Positions 1-5,214 of a DNA stretch of 7,888 bases are shown piece after piece (the stretch's first letter is position 1; each line of letters starts with the position of its first letter). Origin of the DNA: Phyllobacteriaceae bacterium UBA1059 (GTDB lineage: Bacteria; Pseudomonadota; Alphaproteobacteria; Rhizobiales; Rhizobiaceae); NCBI GenBank assembly GCA_002316345.1, contig DCDI01000060.1, forward strand, positions 1 to 7,888. Direction: 5' to 3'. A program made the translations under genes and the position numbers. The notes under the pieces are model-generated. The model was given only the letters and a program-made list of their open reading frames with translations, had not been told where the DNA came from and did no database searches.

Positions 1-305
1 ACCCGCATCAGCTTTCCGGCGGACAGCGCCAACGTGTCGCCATTGCGCGGGCACTGACGGCGAGACCCGATCTGCTTTTGCTCGACGAGCCGACATCGGC
101 ACTCGACGTGCTGGTGCAGGCGGGCATTCTCAACCTGCTCAACGACCTCAAGCGTGCTCGCGGCATGACTTTCGTGCTGGTGAGCCACGATCCCGGCGTG
201 ATCGCGCATATGTGCGACCGGGCTGCGGTGATGAGCGCCGGGCAGGTGGTGGAGCGGCTCGACCGGGAGGGTCTGATCAACCGCACCAACGCGCTGGCGC
301 TCTGA
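1..305 (+). CDS. ABC transporter ATP-binding protein, Opp/Dpp/Nik type (3' end only)
   Basis: This is the last 100 or so residues of a nucleotide-binding subunit that would hydrolyse ATP on the cytoplasmic face of an importer; the gene begins before the window. The visible part reads, in order, the ABC signature LSGGQ (12-26), Walker B with D-loop LLLLDEPTSALD (72-107) and the H-loop histidine of SHD (186-188). The stretch DPGVIAHMCDRAAVMSAGQV is typical of peptide/nickel (OppD/OppF, DppD/DppF) ATPases. After the H-loop the protein ends within about 40 residues. It therefore lacks the oligopeptide C-terminal extension seen in many OppD/DppD proteins, which fits a second, OppF/NikE-like ATPase. 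The substrate cannot be judged because the permease and binding-protein genes lie outside. The stop at 303-305 faces the stop of the convergent OsmC gene. Confidence 0.9.
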   Translation, partial: PHQLSGGQRQRVAIARALTARPDLLLLDEPTSALDVLVQAGILNLLNDLKRARGMTFVLVSHDPGVIAHMCDRAAVMSAGQVVERLDREGLINRTNALAL

Positions 306-307
306 TT

Positions 308-739
308 TCAGCTGCGCACCGTCAGGTTGAAGGCGGGCTGGCTTTGGATTGTGTTGCTGACCGTGCAGATGCTGCCTTCCGCAAGTTCAGCGATCTGCTG
401 GCGAGTGGTATCGTCGAAGTCGCCCACAATTTGAAAATCGATGTCGAATCGGGCGACGCGTGATGGCTCGTCGGGAGCCTTCTCGCCTTTGACCTCGACC
501 ATGACGTCGGTCAGCTTGTCCAGGACCCCAAGCTTGCTTGCCGCCATGCGGGCGCTGATAGCGAGGCAGGCGGAGAGCGACGCATAAAGCAGATCGAGTG
601 GGTTGAAGCCCGCTTCGGAAGCGCCGGTCTTGATGTCGATGGCACCGCCGGTTGCCGAAACCACATGCGGAAAGCCGGTGCGGCCCATCGTGGCCGTGGC
701 GCCCGTCGGGCGAACCTTGATCTTCGGTGCAGTGCTCAT
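308..739 (-). CDS. OsmC/Ohr-family peroxidase-like protein
   Basis: This 143-residue protein has the length of the OsmC/Ohr family, small dimeric cytoplasmic proteins whose characterised members reduce organic hydroperoxides with a pair of cysteines. Both cysteines are present: C58 in the ASLSACLAIS helix and C125 in EGSICTVSNT. The family GFNPLDLLYASLSAC segment (residues 44-58) is clear, as is the conserved N-terminal beta region. The start at 739 is chosen because it follows an AAGAAGG ribosome site (745-751) by five bases; in-frame ATGs further out at 763 and 859 would add 8 or 40 residues with no family similarity. The general OsmC branch is likelier than true Ohr, and the substrate is not predictable. 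It is divergent from the PhnA-like gene and convergent with the ABC gene. Confidence 0.9.
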   Translation of the reverse strand: MSTAPKIKVRPTGATATMGRTGFPHVVSATGGAIDIKTGASEAGFNPLDLLYASLSACLAISARMAASKLGVLDKLTDVMVEVKGEKAPDEPSRVARFDIDFQIVGDFDDTTRQQIAELAEGSICTVSNTIQSQPAFNLTVRS

Positions 740-744
740 GACAA

Positions 745-751
745 CCTTCTT
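745..751 (-). promoter_or_regulatory. Ribosome binding site of the OsmC gene
   Basis: On the minus strand AAGAAGG lies five bases before the ATG at 739-737. It is a good match to the anti-Shine-Dalgarno sequence and decides the start in favour of the 143-residue form over the longer in-frame starts. Confidence 0.7.
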
Positions 752-882
752 GGAAGTTCGCATCCCATACGGACGCAGCCTGTAGAAGATAAGGTCGGCC
801 GAGCGCTGCTGCCAGCGGATCATCGGTTTGAACCCAAGCCTGCTTTGCTGTAGGTCCACCCCATATTAGAAGTTGCACGAGT

Positions 883-886
883 AGGA
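883..886 (+). promoter_or_regulatory. Ribosome binding site of the PhnA-like gene
   Basis: AGGA sits six bases before the ATG at 893, a normal spacing. It supports 893 as the true start and hence the absence of a longer N-terminal zinc-ribbon region. Confidence 0.6.
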
Positions 887-892
887 ACCAAT

Positions 893-1195
893 ATGTCGGA
901 TCAAGATGATGCCTATGTCTATGACGAGGTAACGGGCGAGTGGCGGCCGGCTTCCGAGATGGCGGCGGCTGAGGCGAGTGCGGCAGAGGTGCGCGATGCT
1001 TCAGGCAATGTTCTGGCCGATGGCGACTCGGTTGTTCTGGTGAAGGACCTCAAGGTCAAAGGTGCCGGGCAAACGCTCAAACAGGGCACGCTGATCAAGT
1101 CGATCCGGCTGACCGACAATCCCGAGGAGATCGATTGCCGTCATGATGCGATCAAGGGCCTCGTGCTGCGCACGGAGTTTGTGCGCAAGCGCTGA
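893..1195 (+). CDS. phnA: PhnA/YjdM-family protein without the zinc ribbon
   Basis: A 100-residue protein. Residues 33-100, from VRDASGNVLADGDSV through KDLKVKG to IDC and TEFVRKR, match the C-terminal PhnA domain of E. coli YjdM (formerly PhnA), an SH3-like beta barrel of unknown biochemical role. The name came from its position near phosphonate genes in E. coli and does not prove a phosphonate function; nor is this the phosphonoacetate hydrolase also called PhnA. YjdM starts with a CxxC...CxxC zinc ribbon. Here residues 1-32 are acidic and alanine-rich (AYVYDEVTGEW then EMAAAEASAAE) and carry no cysteine. The only cysteine is C82, inside the barrel. The ribosome site at 883-886 supports this start, so the ribbon is not missed upstream. 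Family membership is sure; function is unknown. Confidence 0.85.
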   Translation: MSDQDDAYVYDEVTGEWRPASEMAAAEASAAEVRDASGNVLADGDSVVLVKDLKVKGAGQTLKQGTLIKSIRLTDNPEEIDCRHDAIKGLVLRTEFVRKR

Positions 1196-1411
1196 GGCGC
1201 ATTGGGATGCGGCCCTTCAGCGAGGTAGCCTCGTTCTCACGCATAAGTGTGACGCACCATTATCCATATGGCAGCAGCGATGGAGCCTCGCTGTATGCCA
1301 GAAATTCCCTGTTAGGGACTCCCTGCCAGTGATGGCGCAAGACGGGAACGTGCGCCTTGCTTGCCGCCATGCTCCCTGGCGCAAACCACGTGTTGAGCAC
1401 TTTGCCTGCCT
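1196..1411 (+). promoter_or_regulatory. Leader/promoter region of the diguanylate cyclase gene
   Basis: A 216-base noncoding gap rich in short inverted repeats. CGAGG-tag-CCTCG (1221-1233) is a small hairpin, and its left arm, extended as CAGCGAGG (1218-1225), is also complementary to CCTCGCTG at 1286-1293. TCCCT (1306-1310), AGGGA (1314-1318) and TCCCT (1320-1324) form two mutually exclusive stems. GGCGCA (1334-1339) can pair with TGCGCC (1351-1356), which can instead pair with GGCGCA (1378-1383). No good -35/-10 pair was found. The region must carry the cyclase promoter unless the gene is read through from the PhnA-like gene. Confidence 0.35.
1333..1384 (+). repeat. Direct octamer TGGCGCAA, two copies 44 bases apart
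   Basis: TGGCGCAA occurs at 1333-1340 and 1377-1384, with an inverted TGCGCC at 1351-1356 between them. A third TGGCGCAA lies at 3935-3942 before the kinase gene. This could be a binding site for a shared regulator. Chance is also possible in GC-rich DNA. Confidence 0.4.
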
Positions 1412-3763
1412 ATGTTTTTGACCAGACATCTCCGCTACTGGCTCTTCATAGCAACTCTGCTTCTGGGGTTCTGCGGTGCGTCGGCCTTGATGCTCACGGA
1501 ACTGCGCCGCGACAGCTGGACGATCGCAAACACCGGCGCGCGCAATCTGCTGACAGTTCTTTCGCAGGACATCGAAAGCAATATCGGCTCTTATGATCGT
1601 GTTCTGCTGAGCGTCGTCACCAAGCTCGAAGATCCCGAATTTGGAACGCTTGATACGCGGCTTCAGCAGTCCTTCGTGTTCGGCGCCACGCTGATCAAGC
1701 CCTATTTCACCAGCCTTCTGGTTCTGGACAAGGACGGCAACGTCATCCGCGATGCCGGCGGCGTGCCGCCCCGCGTCGACAATTTCTCGGACCGCTCTTA
1801 TTTCCAGGCGCATGCGAACGACAAGTCGGTCGGCCTCTTCATCAGCACGCCGTTTCAAAGGCGTCTGACGGGCAATGACGAAGTGCTTGGCCTCAGCCGC
1901 CGGATCAATGCACCCGACGGCACCTTTGCCGGCGTGGTGGTCGGTACGTTGCGGCTGCAATATTTCCGCGATCTGTTTGAACAGGCCGAGTTGAAGTCGC
2001 ACGACTCCATCAACCTGTTTTCGCAAACCGGCACGCTGCTGATGCGAAGCCCCTATCTGGAAGACCAGATCGGGCGCGATCTATCCGCAACGCCCAATGT
2101 GCGCCGCTTCATCGCGTCCTCATCCGGCAGCTTCTCCGGCGTTGCGGCGGTGGACGGCGTCACGCGGGTTTATAATTTCGTTCGGGTCGGCAATCTTCCG
2201 CTGATCGTCAATATCGCCCTGTCGCATGAAGATATTTTCCAGGCATGGCGCACGCAGGCCTTCTGGATCGGCGGCGTGCTTACGCTTCTTTGCGCCATGA
2301 CGATGATGCTTGCCTTTGTGGTGCGGCGTGAATTCGTCAAACGTGCGCAAGCCGAAGCGGTAACCCGGCAAAGCGAGGCGCAATATCGGCTGCTGGCAGA
2401 GAATGCCACCGATCTGATCATACGGCTCGATGGCGACCTCGTGCGGCGCTATGTGTCGCCGGCATCCCACGCGATGCTCGGCCTCGATCCTTCGGAAATG
2501 GTGGGGCATCGTACTCGCGGAATCATCCATCCCGATGATTGGCCGACCGTCGAGAAGATGGTTGCCGAAGCACGCCGGACGGGAAAGCCGGCGGAAGCGA
2601 TCTACCGCCTGCAGCACAAATCAGGCGCTTATGTCTGGGTGGAAGGCCGCTACAGTTTCGTTGCGGATGACGAAGGCTTCATTGTTGTTTTGCGTGATAT
2701 TTCCACCCGCAAGTCAGCTGAGTTGAAGCTGGCGGCCGCACATGCCGAGCTGGCAAAGCGGGCGAACACGGATGGTTTGACGGGGCTTGCAAACCGCCGC
2801 CGCTTCGACGAGGCGTTCGAGGCCGAGCATGCCAAGGCCGTTGAACAATCCAAATCACTGTCGCTTCTCCTGATCGATGTGGACCGCTTCAAGCTGTTCA
2901 ACGACACCTATGGCCATCAGGCCGGCGACGAATGTCTGCGCCGTGTCGCCAAGGCGATCGAAGCCTGTATCCGGCCGAGCGATCTTTGCGCGCGCTATGG
3001 CGGCGAAGAAATTGTGGTGCTTTTGCCCGGGAGTGACGATGCAGCCGCCTACAGGGTCGGCGAACGCATTCGGATGGCGGTCGAGAGCCTCGACATCCCG
3101 CATCTGGAGAATGAGTCCGCGGGCAAGCGGGTGACGATTTCGATCGGTTGCGCGACGCAGGAACCGGGGTCGGATGAGCCCGCCTTGGCGCTGATCGCGC
3201 AAGCGGATCGCCGTCTTTACGAGGCCAAGCGAACCGGCCGCAATCGCGTTTTGTCGGCATTCTCCATGCCGACGGCTTCCGAGCCGCCGAAACTGAAAAA
3301 CGAACCCGCCCGCCTCGAAGTCGTCGAGACCTTTCTTGGCTCCGCACAGGAAAAAGGGTCGAGCAGCCTCGATCTGATTGCACGAAGTGCGGCCGAGCTT
3401 CTGGATGCGCCGATCGGCTTCGTGTCGCTTGTTGGAAAAGACGAGCTGACGCTGATCGGGCGTCATGGCCTTGGCATCAGCACGGTGCCGCGCGACATTG
3501 CTTATTGCTCGCACACGATTGCGGGCAGCGAGCCCATGGTGGTTTACGACGCGCTTTCCGACACGCGCTTCAAGGAAAACCCGCTTGCCCAGGGTGATGA
3601 AGGGCTGCGCTTTTATGCCGGTGCGCCTTTGGTTGATCCCGAAACGGGAGAGACCGTCGGGGCCGTTTGCGTTTCCGATTACAAGCCGCGTGACAACGTG
3701 ACGGCATCCGAGCGGGACATCCTCAAGGATCTGTCCAAGCTCGTCATCGACGAGCTGCGATAA
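1412..3763 (+). CDS. Membrane diguanylate cyclase: dCache-PAS-GGDEF-GAF
   Basis: This 783-residue sensor makes cyclic-di-GMP from two GTP. A signal-anchor helix (about 9-29) and a second membrane helix (about 282-304) enclose a periplasmic dCache-like sensor (about 35-275, with the NFSDRSYFQ motif at 124-132). A PAS_3-like domain follows (about 321-438), ending in the VVLRDIS and RKSAELKL linker, and then GGDEF (about 445-617). The active site is GGEEI (530-534), an accepted variant. D489 and E533 for metal, and N497 and D506 for guanine, are present. The inhibitory I-site RPSD (521-524) is correctly spaced, so product inhibition is expected. Unusually, a GAF domain (about 634-783) lies after GGDEF, with YCSHTI (698-703), RFYAGAPLV (733-741) and CVSDYKPR (753-760). 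The start is the only ATG after the in-frame stop at 1394-1396; no clear ribosome site precedes it. The ligands are unknown. Confidence 0.93.
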   Translation: MFLTRHLRYWLFIATLLLGFCGASALMLTELRRDSWTIANTGARNLLTVLSQDIESNIGSYDRVLLSVVTKLEDPEFGTLDTRLQQSFVFGATLIKPYFTSLLVLDKDGNVIRDAGGVPPRVDNFSDRSYFQAHANDKSVGLFISTPFQRRLTGNDEVLGLSRRINAPDGTFAGVVVGTLRLQYFRDLFEQAELKSHDSINLFSQTGTLLMRSPYLEDQIGRDLSATPNVRRFIASSSGSFSGVAAVDGVTRVYNFVRVGNLPLIVNIALSHEDIFQAWRTQAFWIGGVLTLLCAMTMMLAFVVRREFVKRAQAEAVTRQSEAQYRLLAENATDLIIRLDGDLVRRYVSPASHAMLGLDPSEMVGHRTRGIIHPDDWPTVEKMVAEARRTGKPAEAIYRLQHKSGAYVWVEGRYSFVADDEGFIVVLRDISTRKSAELKLAAAHAELAKRANTDGLTGLANRRRFDEAFEAEHAKAVEQSKSLSLLLIDVDRFKLFNDTYGHQAGDECLRRVAKAIEACIRPSDLCARYGGEEIVVLLPGSDDAAAYRVGERIRMAVESLDIPHLENESAGKRVTISIGCATQEPGSDEPALALIAQADRRLYEAKRTGRNRVLSAFSMPTASEPPKLKNEPARLEVVETFLGSAQEKGSSSLDLIARSAAELLDAPIGFVSLVGKDELTLIGRHGLGISTVPRDIAYCSHTIAGSEPMVVYDALSDTRFKENPLAQGDEGLRFYAGAPLVDPETGETVGAVCVSDYKPRDNVTASERDILKDLSKLVIDELR

Positions 3764-3810
3764 ACGAGCGCTGCGCGGCCAAACAGCGCCGACGATGCGC
3801 CGGGCTTTTT
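3764..3810 (+). terminator. Weak terminator candidate after the cyclase gene
   Basis: GCGCTG (3768-3773) and CAGCGC (3784-3789) form a 6-bp stem over a 10-base loop, starting five bases after the stop. The only T run (TTTTT, 3806-3810) is 16 bases beyond the stem, so this is not a classic intrinsic terminator. It may be a 3' stabilising hairpin, with Rho ending transcription. Confidence 0.25.
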
Positions 3811-3896
3811 CGATCAGCCAATAAAGCTTGTAGAACCCCTAAAGCGCAGCTATGCGGGAACGGACTTAAACGCGATCCGGCCGCTTATTTCAGGTA

Positions 3897-3920
3897 TTGC
3901 TGAATAGAGTTTGCCGAATA
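3897..3920 (+). repeat. Near-perfect tandem decamer upstream of the HWE kinase
   Basis: TTGCTGAATA (3897-3906) and TTGCCGAATA (3911-3920) differ at one of ten positions and repeat every 14 bases. They lie 42-65 bases before the kinase start. Such spacing could suit an activator or repressor, or RNA-level control; no known regulator site is recognised. Confidence 0.45.
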
Positions 3921-3935
3921 CTGCTTCTTAGCAGT
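3920..3935 (+). promoter_or_regulatory. Hairpin in the kinase 5' leader
   Basis: ACTGCT-tctt-AGCAGT is a perfect 6-bp stem with a four-base loop, ending 26 bases before the ATG. It overlaps the tandem decamer on the left and a TGGCGCAA copy (3935-3942) on the right. It may be an operator or a leader RNA stem; the sequence cannot separate these. Confidence 0.35.
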
Positions 3936-3961
3936 GGCGCAATTCGAGGGTTCCGGGATCG

Positions 3962-4987
3962 ATGTCTGTTTTCGGCGTGGCGGAAAGGCTGCGTTCTTCT
4001 CCTGCCCAGGCCTGGACCCTGTGTTTCGTGGCCTTCGCCATCTCGCTTGCCGCACGCTTCTTGTTCGACGACATGCTGCCGGCCGGTTTTCCGTATCTGA
4101 CCTTTTTTCCGGCTGTGATCCTGACGGCATTCTTTGCGGGCTTGTGGCCGGGGATCGCCTGCGCCGTGTTGTGCGGGCTTTCGGCCTGGTACTGGTTCAT
4201 TCCGCCGTTCAATAGTTTTCACGTGAATCATCAAAGCTTCATCGCCTTGCTGTTTTACGCCTGCATCGTGTCGGTCGACATCCTGCTCATTCAGTTGATG
4301 CACGGCGCGACAGAAGGTTTGCGAGCCGAGCGAGCCGTGACCCGCGAACTGTATGACCAGCAGCGCGAGATGGTGGCCCAGCTGAAGGACCGCGAAGAGC
4401 GGCAGCAGGTGCTGCAGAACGAGCTGTCGCACCGGATGAAGAACACGCTCGCCATGGTACAGGCCGTGGTCGGGCAGAGCCTGCGCCATGCACCGGACCT
4501 GAAAACCGCCTCCGACACGGTTTCCGCGCGCATCCTGGCGCTCGGCCGCTCGCAAGACATGCTGACGCAAAGCAATTGGCAGAGCGCGGACATCCGCTCC
4601 ATCATCGAAGCGTCGCTCGTTCCGCATGTGGATCATCCCGGACGCTTCCAGGTGGATGGCGATCCAATCGAGCTCAACGCCACGCAAAGCATGGGCTTGG
4701 CCTTGATGCTGCATGAGCTTGCCACGAATGCCGCCAAATATGGCGCGCTGAGCACCGACTCCGGCACCGTAGGGATTGCCTGGAAACGACGCGAGGAGCG
4801 CCACTTCGAGCTTACCTGGAGCGAAAGCGGCGGTCCGGTTGTTGTTACACCAACGCGGCGCGGCTTCGGCTCACGCCTGATCGAGCGCGTTGTGCCCGGT
4901 TATTTCCAGGGGACAACCTCGGTGGACTACAGACCGGAAGGTCTGCAGGCAACGCTGACCGGCGTGGTGGAATCGCAGACGGTCTGA
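3962..4987 (+). CDS. Membrane HWE-family sensor histidine kinase
   Basis: This 341-residue kinase should autophosphorylate on histidine and pass the phosphate to a response regulator. Four hydrophobic helices (about 17-34, 46-61, 64-80, 92-113) form a compact DUF4118/KdpD-like membrane unit with no large periplasmic domain, so the signal is probably sensed in or near the membrane. A charged, coiled-coil-like linker (about 117-152) leads to the H-box ELSHRMKNTL with H157. The N-box is HELATNAAKYGALS (251-264, N256), the family-defining WxE is LTWSESGGP (W286, E288), and a glycine box GFGSRLIE spans 301-308. H251 and WxE place it in the HWE family, whose alphaproteobacterial members often act in general-stress or light signalling. 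No response regulator is adjacent, so it is an orphan here. The in-frame stop at 3929-3931 leaves 3962 as the only reasonable start; GGGA (3955-3958) is only three bases away, a weak ribosome site. Confidence 0.92.
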   Translation: MSVFGVAERLRSSPAQAWTLCFVAFAISLAARFLFDDMLPAGFPYLTFFPAVILTAFFAGLWPGIACAVLCGLSAWYWFIPPFNSFHVNHQSFIALLFYACIVSVDILLIQLMHGATEGLRAERAVTRELYDQQREMVAQLKDREERQQVLQNELSHRMKNTLAMVQAVVGQSLRHAPDLKTASDTVSARILALGRSQDMLTQSNWQSADIRSIIEASLVPHVDHPGRFQVDGDPIELNATQSMGLALMLHELATNAAKYGALSTDSGTVGIAWKRREERHFELTWSESGGPVVVTPTRRGFGSRLIERVVPGYFQGTTSVDYRPEGLQATLTGVVESQTV

Positions 4988-4989
4988 TC

Positions 4990-5021
4990 TGCACGCACAT
5001 GCATTGCTTCATGCGCGTGCA
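4990..5021 (+). terminator. Strong hairpin after the kinase gene
   Basis: TGCACGC (4990-4996) pairs fully with GCGTGCA (5015-5021). Inside, after one mismatch, CATG (4998-5001) pairs with CATG (5010-5013), leaving an 8-base loop. It starts two bases after the stop codon. No T run follows, so it may be a Rho-assisted end or an mRNA-stabilising hairpin rather than a true intrinsic terminator. Confidence 0.4.
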
Positions 5022-5035
5022 TGTCATTGCTCCAG

Positions 5036-5066
5036 TTCAAGTGGCAAAATTAACGTATGTTATAAT
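5036..5066 (+). promoter_or_regulatory. Candidate sigma-70 promoter of the GGDEF-EAL gene
   Basis: A perfect TATAAT (5061-5066) lies in an AT-rich patch, and TTCAAG (5036-5041) is the nearest -35-like box at a long 19-base spacing. Transcription would begin near 5073, giving a leader of about 140 bases. The -10 is striking in this GC-rich context, but the -35 is poor, so an activator may be needed. Confidence 0.4.
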
Positions 5067-5113
5067 TGGCGCCCAGTTCATGAAGCGAACTTGCCAGCAA
5101 CCCGAGCATGGCT

Positions 5114-5135
5114 GCGCCATTATTTGAGTTGGCGC
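5114..5135 (+). repeat. Inverted repeat GCGCCA/TGGCGC in the leader
   Basis: GCGCCA (5114-5119) and TGGCGC (5130-5135) are perfectly complementary across 10 bases, downstream of the putative promoter. Its arms share TGGCGC with the octamers in front of the other two signalling genes. It may be an operator or an RNA hairpin in the leader. Confidence 0.35.
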
Positions 5136-5214
5136 GGTTTATAGTACTGAAATTAACTCGAATCTCATTTCAAGAGAACTATATCCGGTACAGCAGCAAG
5201 CCTGGACCCGCCGG

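Larger units (their letters stand above)
740..892. promoter_or_regulatory. Divergent intergenic region between OsmC and PhnA-like genes
   Basis: These 153 bases must hold the promoters of both divergent genes. On + the best candidate is TTGAAC (828-833) with 17 bases to TAGGTC (851-856), a poor -10 match. No convincing -35/-10 pair was found for the minus-strand OsmC gene, and no clear operator palindrome was seen. The assignment rests mainly on gene geometry. Confidence 0.3.
5032..5157 (+). repeat. Two pairs of direct octamers around the promoter
   Basis: CCAGTTCA occurs at 5032-5039 and 5073-5080, one copy over the putative -35 and one at the putative start of transcription. GAACT (5087-5091) is an inverted half-copy. 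AAATTAAC occurs at 5047-5054 and 5150-5157. These may be binding sites for a regulator that covers or loops the promoter, or chance in an AT-richer stretch. Confidence 0.35.

Noticed and set aside
308..859. Longer 183-residue start for the OsmC gene
   Set aside because: The extra 40 residues do not resemble the family, and a good ribosome site lies just before the ATG at 739.
1217..2026. 269-residue open frame on -, antisense to the cyclase N-terminus
   Set aside because: It overlaps the conserved membrane and sensor part of the cyclase, has a low-complexity, arginine- and glutamine-rich composition and no recognisable domain. It is a GC-rich shadow frame.
3857..3890. EcfG/RpoE2-type general stress promoter (GGAAC at 3857-3861) before the HWE kinase
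   Set aside because: No GTT-type -10 occurs at the required spacing of about 16-18 bases; the nearest similar sequence, CGCTT, is 20 bases away.
3890..4804. 304-residue open frame on -, antisense to the kinase
   Set aside because: The plus strand carries all HWE kinase motifs in one frame. The minus frame has no recognisable motif.
5120..5150. Second promoter, TTGAGT (5124-5129) with TATAGT (5140-5145)
   Set aside because: The spacing is only 10 bases, too short for a sigma-70 promoter.
4988..5214. Cyclic-di-GMP riboswitch in the leader of the GGDEF-EAL gene
   Set aside because: I could not find the conserved GEMM core or its paired helices; only unrelated hairpins and direct repeats are present.
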